64,000 nt of DNA. Origin: Variovorax sp. HW608. GTDB taxonomy: Bacteria; Pseudomonadota; Gammaproteobacteria; Burkholderiales; Burkholderiaceae_C. The notes beneath the pieces were generated by a model. That model did not search any database. It had not been told where the DNA came from and saw nothing but the letters and a program-made list of their open reading frames with translations. The position numbers and the translations under genes were made by a program. Where the stretch lies: positions 1,302,001 to 1,366,000 of the forward strand of contig NZ_LT607803.1 in the NCBI RefSeq assembly GCF_900090195.1. The letters run 5' to 3'. Shown piece after piece: positions 1 to 8,662 of this stretch (positions are counted from its first letter, which is position 1; each line of letters starts with the position of its first letter).

Positions 1-164
1 AGATCGAGCACCACTTCCATACGCCGGAGCTGCGCCTGGCCTCGCATGCGGACCACCAGCGCATCTTCAACGCCCTGCTCGCGCGCGACGCGGAGGGTTC
101 GCGTGCCGCCATGCGCGCGCACATCGAGCGCGTGATCGGCGAATTTGCCCAGGCCTGGCGCTGA
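1..164 (+). CDS. GntR-family regulator, FCD domain, C-terminal fragment
   Basis: Only the last 53 codons lie in the window, read in frame from base 3 to a TGA at 162-164. The fragment (DHQRIFNALLARDAEG... RAAMRAHIERV) is the final helices of an FCD ligand-binding domain, as in FadR/GntR repressors, whose late histidine and the helix after it help form the metal/ligand pocket. The DNA-binding half is outside the window. It reads towards the receptor and dehydrogenase genes that follow 44 bp later, so it may be their local regulator; that is inference from position. Confidence 0.7.
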   Translation, partial: IEHHFHTPELRLASHADHQRIFNALLARDAEGSRAAMRAHIERVIGEFAQAWR

Positions 165-208
165 ACGCGCCGGCCACCAGAGCCATCATTCCAACAGGAG
201 ACAAGCCC

Positions 209-1072
209 GTGCCATCCACTGCCCTGCCCCAGCGCGCCGCCATGCGCCGCGCTCTTGCCTGCGCCACCCTGGCACTCGCAGGCCTTGCACCCCTTCTTGC
301 CACGGCGCAGACACCACCGGCGCAAGGCGTGAGCCCGCGCATCGACGCGATCCGCAAGTCGGGCGAGTTGCGCGTGGGCGTGCTGCAGAACGCCCCGTGG
401 CTGCTGGAGAACACCAGCGGCAGCGGCGAGCCCTGGAGCGGCCCGGTCTGGCTGCTGGCGAACGAATACGCGCGCCTGCTCGGCGTGAAGCTGCGCACGG
501 TGCCGGTGTCGCACGAGACCAAGGTGCCCGTGCTGGCGGCCAACCAGGTCGACATGACGATCAGCCCGCTCGGCGAAACGCCGGAGCGGCTCAAGGTGGT
601 GGACTTCGTCCTCTATTCGAGCACCAGCGTCTGCATGTTCGGGCGCGCCGACAACCCGCGCTTTTCCAAGGCGGCGTCGGTCGACGACCTGAACAATCCC
701 GACGTGACCATCGCCTACTTCACCGGCGGCGCCGAGGAGAACTGGGTCAAGGAGCGCTTTCCGAAGGCGCGCCTGCGCGCGGTGGCCAGTTCGGGCGCCA
801 CCGCCCCGGTCGAGGAAGTCATGGCCCGCCGCGCCGACGCCGCCCCGATCAACCGCGTGCCATGGGTCGGCCTGCAGCGCAAGGTCAAGGGCCTCGCGGT
901 CCTGCCGCAAGCCGACAACTGCCAGCACAGCACCGAGAAGGCGTCGCCGGTCGGCCTGGCGGTCGACAAGAACCAGGGGCCGTACCTCGACTGGCTGCGC
1001 GCGGTCGCGAAGACCATGCAGCCCAAGCTCGACGCCGAAGAGGCGCGCGTGATCCAGGCGCAGCAGCCCTGA
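209..1072 (+). CDS. Periplasmic substrate-binding protein of an ABC transporter (family 3), copy 1
   Basis: 287-residue receptor with a lipophilic signal peptide (about residues 13-34, cleavage after ATAQ) and a family 3 (amino-acid/opine type) fold beginning RIDAIRKSGELRVGV. The GTG start at 209 follows a CAGGAG at 195-200. It is clearly paralogous along its whole length to the next gene: shared stretches include NQVDMTISPLGETPER against NQMDIMIGPLNETAER and the KVKGLAV segment. It should bind the ligand imported by the two permeases and ATPase downstream. Ligand unknown; the neighbouring sugar-acid enzymes suggest it may not be an amino acid. Confidence 0.85.
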   Translation: MPSTALPQRAAMRRALACATLALAGLAPLLATAQTPPAQGVSPRIDAIRKSGELRVGVLQNAPWLLENTSGSGEPWSGPVWLLANEYARLLGVKLRTVPVSHETKVPVLAANQVDMTISPLGETPERLKVVDFVLYSSTSVCMFGRADNPRFSKAASVDDLNNPDVTIAYFTGGAEENWVKERFPKARLRAVASSGATAPVEEVMARRADAAPINRVPWVGLQRKVKGLAVLPQADNCQHSTEKASPVGLAVDKNQGPYLDWLRAVAKTMQPKLDAEEARVIQAQQP

Positions 1073-1166
1073 CGGGCCTGCTCCCCTCCAACACAAGCCA
1101 GGCAACGCCGCCGCGGCGGCGCCAAGGCATGACTCGCCCTCCACTTTTTCCACAAGAGAGACACCC

Positions 1167-2006
1167 GTGAAGACACTCGCCAACACCACCCTGCGCGCCA
1201 TCCTCTCGGCCGCTCTTGCGTTCGCCGCCACCGCGGCCATCGCGCAGACGCCCCCAGCCCCAGGCGCCAGTGCGCGCGTCGATGCCATTCGCAAGGCCGG
1301 CGTGCTGCGCGTGGGCGTGGTCAACAACCCGCCCTGGCTGTCGCAGAACACGACCGGTGAGGGCGAGCCGTGGTCGGGCCCCTCGTGGACGCTGGGCAAG
1401 GAGTTCGCCAAGCTCTTGGGCGTGAAGGTCGAGCCGGTGCTCGTCAGCCACGAAACCAAGGTGCCGGCGCTGGTGGCCAACCAGATGGACATCATGATCG
1501 GCCCGCTGAACGAGACGGCCGAGCGCGCCAAGATCATCGACTTCGTGACCTTCTCCAACACCGGCGTGTGCATGTTCGGCCGCGCCAACAACCCGAAGTT
1601 CACGGCCGTCAAGTCGCTCGAGGACTTCAACAAGCCGGACATGACGCTCGCCTACTTCTCCGGCGCCGGCGAGGAGCCGCTGATGAAGCAGACCTTCCCC
1701 AATGCCAAGCTGCGCGGCGTGACCAACTCCGGGTCGGTGGCGCCGATCGAGGAGGTCATGGCGGGCCGCTCCGATGCCGCACCCCTCAACCGCATGCTCT
1801 GGCCCAACATCAGCAAGAAGGTCAAGGGCCTGGCGGTATTCCCTTCCGAGAACGACTGCCAGGACAGCAGGATCTTCCAGCTCGACACCGGCATGGGCGT
1901 GGCCAAGGACCAGAAGGTCTACCTGGACTGGCTGCGCGCCGTCGCGCAGCGCATGCAGCCCGCGCTGGCGCAGGAAGAGCGCGAAGCCACCAAGAACCTC
2001 AAGTAG
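1167..2006 (+). CDS. Periplasmic substrate-binding protein of an ABC transporter (family 3), copy 2
   Basis: 279-residue family 3 receptor with an N-terminal signal peptide (basic start, hydrophobic core to about residue 26, IAQ cleavage). The GTG at 1167 is preceded by AAGAGAG at 1154-1160. It is a tandem duplicate of the gene before it, so one transporter may be served by two receptors with different ligand preference. Eight bases separate its stop from the dehydrogenase start, so the two are probably co-translated. Confidence 0.85.
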   Translation: MKTLANTTLRAILSAALAFAATAAIAQTPPAPGASARVDAIRKAGVLRVGVVNNPPWLSQNTTGEGEPWSGPSWTLGKEFAKLLGVKVEPVLVSHETKVPALVANQMDIMIGPLNETAERAKIIDFVTFSNTGVCMFGRANNPKFTAVKSLEDFNKPDMTLAYFSGAGEEPLMKQTFPNAKLRGVTNSGSVAPIEEVMAGRSDAAPLNRMLWPNISKKVKGLAVFPSENDCQDSRIFQLDTGMGVAKDQKVYLDWLRAVAQRMQPALAQEEREATKNLK

Positions 2007-2014
2007 TCCTCCTC

Positions 2015-3052
2015 ATGCTCAACTGTGCCATCCACGCTGCGCGCGACCTGCGCGTGGACGATCTCGCGCCCGAAGCGATCTCGCCGACGCAGGTCCGCGT
2101 GGCGGTCAAGGCCGTCGGCATCTGCGGCTCCGACCTGCACTATTTCCAGCACGGCCGCGTCGGCGACTTCGTGATCCGCGCACCGCTCACGCCGGGCCAC
2201 GAGGCCTCCGGCCAGGTGCTGGAAGTGGGCGCGCAGGTGACGCACGTCAAGCCCGGCGACCGCGTGGCGCTGGACCCCGCGCGCACCTGCGGCAGCTGCC
2301 GCTTCTGCCGCATGGGCGCTTCCAACCACTGCGAGAACGTGCACTTCTTCGGCAGCGCGAGCCGCTGGCCGCACATGCAGGGCGCGATGCGCGAGCAGGT
2401 CGTGGTCGAGGGCTTCCAATGCGTGCCGGTGCCTGCCGACCTGCCCTTCGAGATCGCCGCTTTCGGCGAGCCGCTGGCGGTGGCGCTGCACGCGGTGCAT
2501 GCCGCAGGCTCGCTGCTGGGCAAGACCGTGATGGTGGTGGGCGCAGGACCGATCGGTGCGCTCACTCTGATGGCCGCCAGGCTGGCCGGCGCCAGCCGGC
2601 TGATCGCGGTGGACATCGTGGACCACACGCTCGCCGCATGCGCGCAGGTGGGCGCGACCGAGACCGTCAACATCGCGACCGACCCGCAAGGCCTGGACGC
2701 GCTCGCCGCGGGCAGGGGCCAGGTCGACGTGAGCTTCGAGGCGGCCGGCCACTACAGCGCGCTCGCCAACTGCATCCGCGTCACGCGCCCTCGCGGCACG
2801 GTGGTGCAGATCGGCACGCTCAGTGGCAGCAGCGAGGGATGCCCCTTCAACCAGATCATGGTCAAGAGCCTGTCCTACGTGGGCACCTTCCGCTTCGTGG
2901 ACGAGTACGCCTGGTCGGTGGACTACCTCGCGCGCGGCGTGGTGGATGTCTCTCCCCTGCTCACCGCAGCCGTGCCGGTGGCGAGGGTGCACGAGGCCTT
3001 CGAACTCGCGGCCGACCGCCATCGCGCGATGAAGGTCATGGTGACCTTCTAA
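2015..3052 (+). CDS. Zinc-dependent alcohol dehydrogenase, L-idonate 5-dehydrogenase type
   Basis: 345-residue medium-chain dehydrogenase. Visible parts: catalytic-zinc motif GICGSDLHYF (Cys about residue 38) and GHEASG (His about 63), structural-zinc cluster with four cysteines in CGSCRFCRMGASNHC (about 92-106), and the nucleotide-binding GAGPIGAL (about 174-181). Closest in feel to L-idonate 5-dehydrogenase, which oxidises L-idonate to 5-ketogluconate with NAD(P). The neighbouring mannonate dehydratase-like gene supports a role in sugar-acid breakdown. Sorbitol/xylitol dehydrogenase activity cannot be excluded. The ATG at 2015 lies just after TCCTCCTC, with only a weak ribosome site, consistent with coupling to the receptor gene. 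Confidence 0.8.
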   Translation: MLNCAIHAARDLRVDDLAPEAISPTQVRVAVKAVGICGSDLHYFQHGRVGDFVIRAPLTPGHEASGQVLEVGAQVTHVKPGDRVALDPARTCGSCRFCRMGASNHCENVHFFGSASRWPHMQGAMREQVVVEGFQCVPVPADLPFEIAAFGEPLAVALHAVHAAGSLLGKTVMVVGAGPIGALTLMAARLAGASRLIAVDIVDHTLAACAQVGATETVNIATDPQGLDALAAGRGQVDVSFEAAGHYSALANCIRVTRPRGTVVQIGTLSGSSEGCPFNQIMVKSLSYVGTFRFVDEYAWSVDYLARGVVDVSPLLTAAVPVARVHEAFELAADRHRAMKVMVTF

Positions 3053-3061
3053 GAGGACGAC

Positions 3062-3727
3062 ATGGACTTCGACTTCTCCCCGATCGCCGAGAACTGGCGC
3101 TTCTTCGTGAGCGGCCTGGGCGTGACGGTCGCGCTGAGCATCGTCAGCGCGATCACCAGCATGCTGGCCGGACTCTTCATCGCGCTGCTTCGCCTGTACG
3201 GGCCGCAGTGGCTGCGCCCGCTGCTGGTGTTCTACATCGACACCATGCGCGCCATCCCGGTGCTGGTGGTGCTGGTGTGGATGTACTTCGCCTTCCCCAT
3301 CCTGGTGGGCGTCACGCTGCCGCCCTTCTGGGCCGCGCTGGTGGCGTTGACCTTGCACATCGCCGCCTATGCGGCCGAGGTGATGCGCGCGGGCATCGAG
3401 TCGGTGCGGCCGGGCCAGACGCGCGCCGCGCTGGCGCTGGGCATGTCGCGCGCCCAGCTGCTGCGCAAAGTGGTGCTGCCGCAGGCCACCATCCGGATGC
3501 TGCCGGCCTTCGGCTCCATCCTCACGATGGCGATCAAGGACACCGCCATCGCGACCGTGATCGCGGTGCCCGAGCTGATGCACAGCGCCGAAACCATCGC
3601 CGGCCAGAGCTACCGGCCGGTGGAGGTCTACACCGCCGTCATGGCCGCCTTCTTCTGCATCCTGTTCCCCGTGACCCGCGGCGTCGACCGGCTGTACCAG
3701 CGCGTGGCCCACCTGGGCCGTTCCTGA
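3062..3727 (+). CDS. ABC transporter permease, polar amino acid (HisMQ) type, copy 1
   Basis: 221-residue inner-membrane permease with about five hydrophobic segments and the EAA loop that contacts the ATPase (about residues 117-140, beginning ESVRPGQTRAALALGMSRAQ). It follows the dehydrogenase by 9 bp, with AGAGGACG as ribosome site. It probably forms a heterodimer with the second permease encoded downstream. The substrate is whatever the two upstream receptors bind. Confidence 0.88.
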   Translation: MDFDFSPIAENWRFFVSGLGVTVALSIVSAITSMLAGLFIALLRLYGPQWLRPLLVFYIDTMRAIPVLVVLVWMYFAFPILVGVTLPPFWAALVALTLHIAAYAAEVMRAGIESVRPGQTRAALALGMSRAQLLRKVVLPQATIRMLPAFGSILTMAIKDTAIATVIAVPELMHSAETIAGQSYRPVEVYTAVMAAFFCILFPVTRGVDRLYQRVAHLGRS

Positions 3728-3889
3728 AATGACACCCACCCCCGATAGCGCCTACGGCGCCCCCCTCAAGGGGGCGATACCAGTGGCCCGGCAAAGCCGG
3801 TTCCACGGTATCCCTGGACTTGGGCTGCGCCGGTTTCGTGCGCTGCGGGTGGCGCGCAGCGCCATGGATAACTGAGAGGAGGGGACGAA
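3728..3889. repeat. Palindrome-rich intergenic element inside the ABC operon
   Basis: A 162-bp non-coding spacer separates two permease genes that are normally adjacent or overlapping. It holds several short inverted repeats: CCCCCCTCAAGGGGGCG near 3769 and GGCCCGGCAAAGCCGG near 3786. It looks like the small mobile intergenic repeats scattered in many Comamonadaceae genomes. Only one copy is in the window, so repetition is inferred, not seen. It ends with a good ribosome site (GAGAGGAGGGG) for the second permease. Confidence 0.4.
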
Positions 3890-4549
3890 ATGCAATTCGA
3901 CTGGTCCGTCGTCTGGACACACCGCGACGCACTTCTGAATGGCGCCGCGCTGACCGTGGCACTCACGGTCGTCACCATGCTGCTGGCCGTGCCGGGCGGC
4001 ATCGTGCTGGCGCTCATGCGCCTGTCGACCAACCCGGTGCTGAGCCGTCTGTCGCTGGCCTTCGTGGAGTTCTTCCGCAACCTGCCGCTGATCCTGGTCA
4101 TCTACTGGGTGTTCTACGTCATGCCCATGGCGGCCGACGTGCAGTTCTCGCCGCTCACCACCGCTCTCGTGGCGCTGGTGTGCAACGTGTCGGCCTACAA
4201 CGCCGAGACCTTCCGCGCCGGCATCAACTCGATCCGCAAGGGCCAGATGGAAGCGGCCCTCGCCATGGGCATGTCGCGCCGGCAGGCGATGTTCAAGGTG
4301 GTGATCCCGCAGGCGGCGCGCCGCATCCTGCCGGTGATCGCGAGCACCTGGATCTCGCTGTTCAAGGACACGTCGCTGGTCTCGGTGATCGCGGTCGGCG
4401 AACTGGCCTACAGCGCCATGCAGGTCCGCGCGCAGACCTTCCGCGTGCTGGAAATGCTCACCGCGATGGCCGCCATCTACTGGCTGATGGGCTACCCGCA
4501 AGCCAAGCTGGTGGACTGGATCCACCGCCGTTATGGAGTCAAGGAATGA
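3890..4549 (+). CDS. ABC transporter permease, polar amino acid (HisMQ) type, copy 2
   Basis: 219-residue partner permease with an EAA loop (about residues 112-135, beginning [18 protein letters not shown]) and about five membrane segments. Strong ribosome site GAGAGGAGGGG at 3873-3883. Its TGA overlaps the ATG of the ATPase gene (ATGA at 4546-4549), so translation is coupled. With the first permease and the ATPase it makes a complete importer. Confidence 0.88.
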   Translation: MQFDWSVVWTHRDALLNGAALTVALTVVTMLLAVPGGIVLALMRLSTNPVLSRLSLAFVEFFRNLPLILVIYWVFYVMPMAADVQFSPLTTALVALVCNVSAYNAETFRAGINSIRKGQMEAALAMGMSRRQAMFKVVIPQAARRILPVIASTWISLFKDTSLVSVIAVGELAYSAMQVRAQTFRVLEMLTAMAAIYWLMGYPQAKLVDWIHRRYGVKE

Positions 4550-5340
4550 ACCAATCCGTTGCCGTCGCCGCCGCCGAAGTGGCCCGCAAGAACGCCGACC
4601 AGCCGCCGGTGCTGGTGTACGAGAAGGTGCGCAAGCTCTACGGCGAATTCGTCGCCCTTCAAGGCGTGTCGCTGCAGGTGCACAAGGGCGAGGTCATGTG
4701 CCTCATCGGCCCCTCGGGCTCGGGTAAGTCCACGCTCCTGCGCTGCACCAATGCGCTCGAGACGATCGACGGCGGCCGCGTCCTGGTCGACGGCGTGCCG
4801 CTGCCCACGCGCGAATCCGAGGTGCGGCAGGTGCGCCGCCGCATGGGGATGGTGTTCCAGAGCTTCGAGCTGTTCCCGCACAAGTCGGCGCTCGACAACG
4901 TGGCGATGGGTCCGATCACCGTGCTCGGCATGCCCGAGGACGAGGCGCGCCGGCGCGCCCAGGCGCTGCTGGAGAAGGTGGGCCTCGGAAGCAAGGCCGG
5001 CAACTACCCGGCCAATCTCTCGGGCGGGCAGCAGCAGCGCGTGGCCATCGCGCGCGCACTGGCGATGGAGCCCGAAGTGATGCTGTTCGACGAGCCCACC
5101 TCCGCGCTCGATCCCGAGACCGTCGGCGAAGTGCTCAGCGTGATGCAGAAGCTCGCGCAGGAAGGCATGACCATGATCGTCGTCACGCACGAGATGGGCT
5201 TCGCGCGCCGCGTGGCCGACTGGGTGGTGGTGTTCGAGTCGGGCGCCATCATCGAAGAGGGACCGCCCTCGCAGATCTTCGAAAACCCCACGGTCGAGCG
5301 CACCCGCGACTTCCTGGGCCATCTCGGCTGGAACGGCTGA
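4546..5340 (+). CDS. ABC transporter ATP-binding protein, polar amino acid type
   Basis: 264-residue ATPase. Walker [10 protein letters not shown] (about residues 56-64), Q-loop FQSFELFPH, signature [15 protein letters not shown] (about 159-173), Walker [13 protein letters not shown] and the switch histidine in VVTHEMGFA are all present, so it should be active. It belongs to the GlnQ/HisP group by its [10 protein letters not shown] and FENP C-terminal features. It energises the importer formed with the two upstream permeases. Confidence 0.9.
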   Translation: MNQSVAVAAAEVARKNADQPPVLVYEKVRKLYGEFVALQGVSLQVHKGEVMCLIGPSGSGKSTLLRCTNALETIDGGRVLVDGVPLPTRESEVRQVRRRMGMVFQSFELFPHKSALDNVAMGPITVLGMPEDEARRRAQALLEKVGLGSKAGNYPANLSGGQQQRVAIARALAMEPEVMLFDEPTSALDPETVGEVLSVMQKLAQEGMTMIVVTHEMGFARRVADWVVVFESGAIIEEGPPSQIFENPTVERTRDFLGHLGWNG

Positions 5341-5368
5341 ACACATCCTCCCCCCACACGGAATCTCC

Positions 5369-6580
5369 ATGAAGATCACCAACGCCCGCGTCATCGTCTG
5401 CAGCCCCGGCCGCAACTTCGTGACCCTCAAGATCGAGACCGACGAAGGCCTGACCGGCATCGGCGATGCCACGCTGAACGGCCGCGAGCTCTCGGTCGCG
5501 TCCTATCTCACCGACCATGTCATTCCCTGCCTGGTCGGACGCGACGCCCACCAGATCGAGGACATCTGGCAGTTTCTCTACAAGGGCGCCTACTGGCGGC
5601 GCGGTCCGGTCACGATGAGCGCCATTGCCGCGGTCGACACCGCGCTGTGGGACATCAAGGCCAAGGCCGCGGGCCTGCCGCTCTACCAGCTGCTGGGCGG
5701 CAAGAGTCGCACCGGCGTGATGGTCTACGGGCATGCCAACGGCAGCGACATCGAGCACACCGTGGACGAAGTGCTGCGCTACGCCGACGCCGGCTACAAG
5801 GCGATCCGCGCGCAAAGCGGCGTGCCGGGCCTCGAGAAGGTCTATGGCGTGGGCAAGGGCACGCTGTTCTACGAGCCTGCCGATGCGGACCTGCCTTCCG
5901 AGCACGACTGGTCGACCGAGAAATACCTGCGGCACACGCCCAAGCTCTTCGAGCGCATCCGCGAGAAGCTGGGCTTCGAGCACCACCTGCTGCACGACGT
6001 GCATCACCGGCTGACGCCGATCGAGGCCGGGCGCCTCGGCAAGGACCTGGAGCCCTTCCGCCTCTTCTGGATGGAGGACGCGACGCCGGCCGAGAACCAG
6101 GACTCTTTTCGCCTGATCCGGCAGCACACCACGACACCGCTGGCGGTCGGCGAGATCTTCAACAGCATCTGGGACTGCAAGGGCCTGATCGAGAACCAGC
6201 TCATCGACTACATCCGCACGACGGTGGTCCATGCAGGCGGCATCACGCAATTGCGCCGGATCGCGGACCTGGCCTCGCTCTACCAGGTTCGAACCGGCTG
6301 CCACGGCGCGACCGACCTGTCCCCGGCGTGCATGGGGGCCGCCCTGCACTTCGACCTCTGGGTGCCGAACTTCGGCATCCAGGAGTACATGCGCCACACC
6401 GACGAGACCGACGCGGTGTTCCCGCATGCCTACACCTTCCAGGACGGCATGCTGTACCCGGGCGACGTGCCCGGCCACGGCGTGGACATCGACGAAGCCC
6501 TGGCGGCCAAGTACCCCTACAAGCGCGCCTACCTGCCGGTCAACCGCCTGCAGCACGACGGCACGCTGTGGAATTGGTGA
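5369..6580 (+). CDS. manD: D-mannonate dehydratase (enolase superfamily, ManD group)
   Basis: 403-residue member of the mandelate racemase/enolase superfamily. It opens with the ManD-like [20 protein letters not shown] and has the metal-ligand region [16 protein letters not shown] (about residues 203-218) and the late [12 protein letters not shown] and AVGEIFN blocks that carry acidic metal ligands. ManD enzymes dehydrate D-mannonate to 2-keto-3-deoxygluconate; low-activity relatives act on gluconate or do not act at all, so the substrate needs testing. It sits 28 bp after the ABC ATPase and shares the sugar-acid theme with the idonate-type dehydrogenase. Alternative: another acid-sugar dehydratase. 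Confidence 0.78.
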   Translation: MKITNARVIVCSPGRNFVTLKIETDEGLTGIGDATLNGRELSVASYLTDHVIPCLVGRDAHQIEDIWQFLYKGAYWRRGPVTMSAIAAVDTALWDIKAKAAGLPLYQLLGGKSRTGVMVYGHANGSDIEHTVDEVLRYADAGYKAIRAQSGVPGLEKVYGVGKGTLFYEPADADLPSEHDWSTEKYLRHTPKLFERIREKLGFEHHLLHDVHHRLTPIEAGRLGKDLEPFRLFWMEDATPAENQDSFRLIRQHTTTPLAVGEIFNSIWDCKGLIENQLIDYIRTTVVHAGGITQLRRIADLASLYQVRTGCHGATDLSPACMGAALHFDLWVPNFGIQEYMRHTDETDAVFPHAYTFQDGMLYPGDVPGHGVDIDEALAAKYPYKRAYLPVNRLQHDGTLWNW

Positions 6581-6590
6581 GCTAGCTCAC
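6577..6590. terminator. Perfect 14-bp palindrome shared by two convergent stop codons
   Basis: GTGAGCTAGCTCAC is a perfect palindrome that contains the TGA of the mannonate dehydratase gene on the plus strand and the TGA of the Bug receptor gene on the minus strand. It may act as a compact end point for both transcripts. It has no loop and no T tract, so intrinsic termination is doubtful. Confidence 0.3.
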
Positions 6591-7588
6591 TCTGGCCGGA
6601 TGTCGGCGGCCTTGGCGACGCCCTTCCAGCGCTCGATCTCGGTCGAGATGAAGCGGGCGAACTCGTCGGGCTTCATCGGCGCGGGCTCCGCGCCCTCCTT
6701 GATGAAGAAGGCCAGCATCTCGCTCGACTGGATGTGCTTGTTGATCTCGGCGTTGAGCTTGTCGACCACCGCCTGCGGCGTTCCGGCGGGCGCGAGCACG
6801 CCCCACCACAGGTCGAGCGCGCTGCCCTTGTAGCCTGACTCCTCCAGCGACGCGAGTTCCGGCGCGACCGGCGAGCGCGCCGCGGTCGTGACCGCGAGCG
6901 CCCGCGCCTTGCCGCCGCGCACCTGCGCGAGGATCGACGGCGCGCTCGCCACCAGCACGTCGATCTGCCCGCCGAGCAGGTCGGTGGTCGCCGGGCCCAT
7001 GCCCTTGTAGGGCACATGGGTCATCCTGATGCCGGCCGCGCCGGCGAAGAGCTCGGTCGCGAAGTGGTTGATGCTGCCCGCGCCCGAGGTGCCGTAGTTC
7101 AGCTTGCCGGGATGGGCCTTGGCCCCGGCCACCAGCTCCTGGATGGTCTTGTAGGGCGAGTCCTTATTGACCGTCACGAGCAGCGGCCCCTTGGCCAGCA
7201 TCGCGACCGGCTTGAAGTCCTTGACCGCGTCGTAGTTGAGGTTGGTGCGAATCGCCGCGCCGGTGGTGAAGGTGGACGACAGCACCACCAGCGTGTAGCC
7301 GTCCGCGGGCGCGCGCGCGACCGTCGCGTTCGCGATCACGCCGCCACCCGCGGGCTTGTTGTCGATCACGACCGGCTGGCCCAGCGAGTCCGAGAGGCGC
7401 TTGCCGATCGCACGCGCGAACACGTCGTTGGAGCCGCCCGCCACGCTGCCCACCACGATCGTGATCGGCTTGCTCGGGTAGGCGTCGCCCTGCGCGAAGG
7501 CAGGCGCTTGCAGCGCGAGCACGGCGAAGGCGGCGACGGCAGCGGTCGCGGCGGCCCGGCGCCGAAGAGTGGGCAATGGACGGGGCAT
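6587..7588 (-). CDS. Bug/TctC-family periplasmic receptor (tripartite tricarboxylate type), copy 1
   Basis: 333-residue solute receptor with a signal peptide (double-arginine-like LRRRAAATAAV, hydrophobic core, AFAQ cleavage near residue 33) and the family signatures YPSKPITIVVG near the mature N-terminus and LNYGTSGAGSINHFATELF in the middle. Bug proteins bind small carboxylates; most are orphans without TctAB membrane partners, as here. It is transcribed away from the DapA-like operon, and the roughly 140-bp spacer between them presumably holds both promoters. Ligand unknown; a carboxylate used by the neighbouring operon is likely. Confidence 0.87.
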   Translation of the reverse strand: MPRPLPTLRRRAAATAAVAAFAVLALQAPAFAQGDAYPSKPITIVVGSVAGGSNDVFARAIGKRLSDSLGQPVVIDNKPAGGGVIANATVARAPADGYTLVVLSSTFTTGAAIRTNLNYDAVKDFKPVAMLAKGPLLVTVNKDSPYKTIQELVAGAKAHPGKLNYGTSGAGSINHFATELFAGAAGIRMTHVPYKGMGPATTDLLGGQIDVLVASAPSILAQVRGGKARALAVTTAARSPVAPELASLEESGYKGSALDLWWGVLAPAGTPQAVVDKLNAEINKHIQSSEMLAFFIKEGAEPAPMKPDEFARFISTEIERWKGVAKAADIRPE

Positions 7589-7729
7589 GTTTGTCTCCGA
7601 GAGGGTTCTGGCGCCGATCCTAAGAACACCGACAGGCCTCTTCGACGATCTTTTGTTATTCGATTCCCAAGTTTTTCTTGTGCTCGGAACCGCCCGCCGG
7701 AGGCACACTGGGGTCCCCAGGAGAGCACC

Positions 7730-8662
7730 ATGCGACTGCCCAGCGACGCCCGCGGCGTCTACCCCATCGCCCCGACACCGTTCCTCGACGACGGCCGCAT
7801 CGACACCGCATCGATCGACCGCCTGACGGACTTCTACCTGCAGTGCGGCGCCACCGGCATCACCGTGCTCGGCCAGCTCGGCGAGGCGCCCAAGCTCGAG
7901 CACCAGGAAAGCATCGCGGTCGCGCGCCAGATGATCCTGCGCGCCAGCGGGCTGCCGGTGGTGGTCGGCGTCTCGGCGCCGGGCTTCGCGGCCATGCGCG
8001 CGCTGACGCACGAAGTGATGGCGCACGGCGCGGCCGGCGTCATGATCGCGCCGCCCAACACCCTGCGCACCGACGACCAGATCGTCGGCTATTACCGGCA
8101 GGCGGTCGAGGCCATCGGCGCCGACGTTCCTTTCGTGCTGCAGGACTACCCGCTGACCTTCTCGGTCCAGATGACGCCCGGCGTGATCCGCCGCATCGCG
8201 AGCGAGCTGCCCTCGTGCGCGATGCTCAAGCACGAGGACTGGCCCGGGCTCGAGAAGATCTCGGCGCTGCGCGCCTTCGAGCGCGAAGGAACGATGCGCC
8301 ACCTGCCGATCCTGTGCGGCAACAACGGCCTCTTCCTCGACTACGAGATGGAGCGCGGCGCCGACGGCGCGAACACCGGCTACGCCTTCCCCGACATGCT
8401 GTGCGACGTGGTGCGGCTGTCGGCGGCCGGCCAGCGCGAGGAGGCGCACGACCTCTTCGACGCCCACCTGCCGCTGCTGCGCTACGAGCAGCAGCCCGGT
8501 GTCGGGCTGGCCGTGCGCAAGTACGTGCTGCAGCGCCGCGGGCTGCTGTCCTCGGCGGCGCAGCGCAAGCCCGCGGCAATCCTCACGCCGGCCGCGCGCG
8601 CCGAGGTCGACCATCTGCTGGGCCGGCTCGCGCGCCACGATCCGCGGGCCAGGCTGTCATGA
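7730..8662 (+). CDS. Dihydrodipicolinate synthase-family aldolase/hydratase (not DapA)
   Basis: 310-residue class I aldolase-fold protein. The Schiff-base lysine lies in CAMLKHEDWPG (about residue 167) and the active-site tyrosine in VLQDYPLT (about 139). The DapA GTTGE loop is changed to LGQLGEA, so it is not lysine biosynthetic; family members include keto-deoxy-sugar-acid and pyruvate-releasing aldolases. RBS CAGGAG ends at 7723, giving the ATG at 7730. It overlaps the next gene by 4 bp (ATGA) and starts a four-gene operon. Confidence 0.78.
   Translation: MRLPSDARGVYPIAPTPFLDDGRIDTASIDRLTDFYLQCGATGITVLGQLGEAPKLEHQESIAVARQMILRASGLPVVVGVSAPGFAAMRALTHEVMAHGAAGVMIAPPNTLRTDDQIVGYYRQAVEAIGADVPFVLQDYPLTFSVQMTPGVIRRIASELPSCAMLKHEDWPGLEKISALRAFEREGTMRHLPILCGNNGLFLDYEMERGADGANTGYAFPDMLCDVVRLSAAGQREEAHDLFDAHLPLLRYEQQPGVGLAVRKYVLQRRGLLSSAAQRKPAAILTPAARAEVDHLLGRLARHDPRARLS

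Noticed and set aside
1919..3739. Very long open frame on the minus strand across the dehydrogenase and permease genes
   Set aside because: It is antisense to clear genes with known motifs; long shadow frames are normal in DNA this rich in G and C. Its translation is low-complexity His/Arg/Gly-rich.
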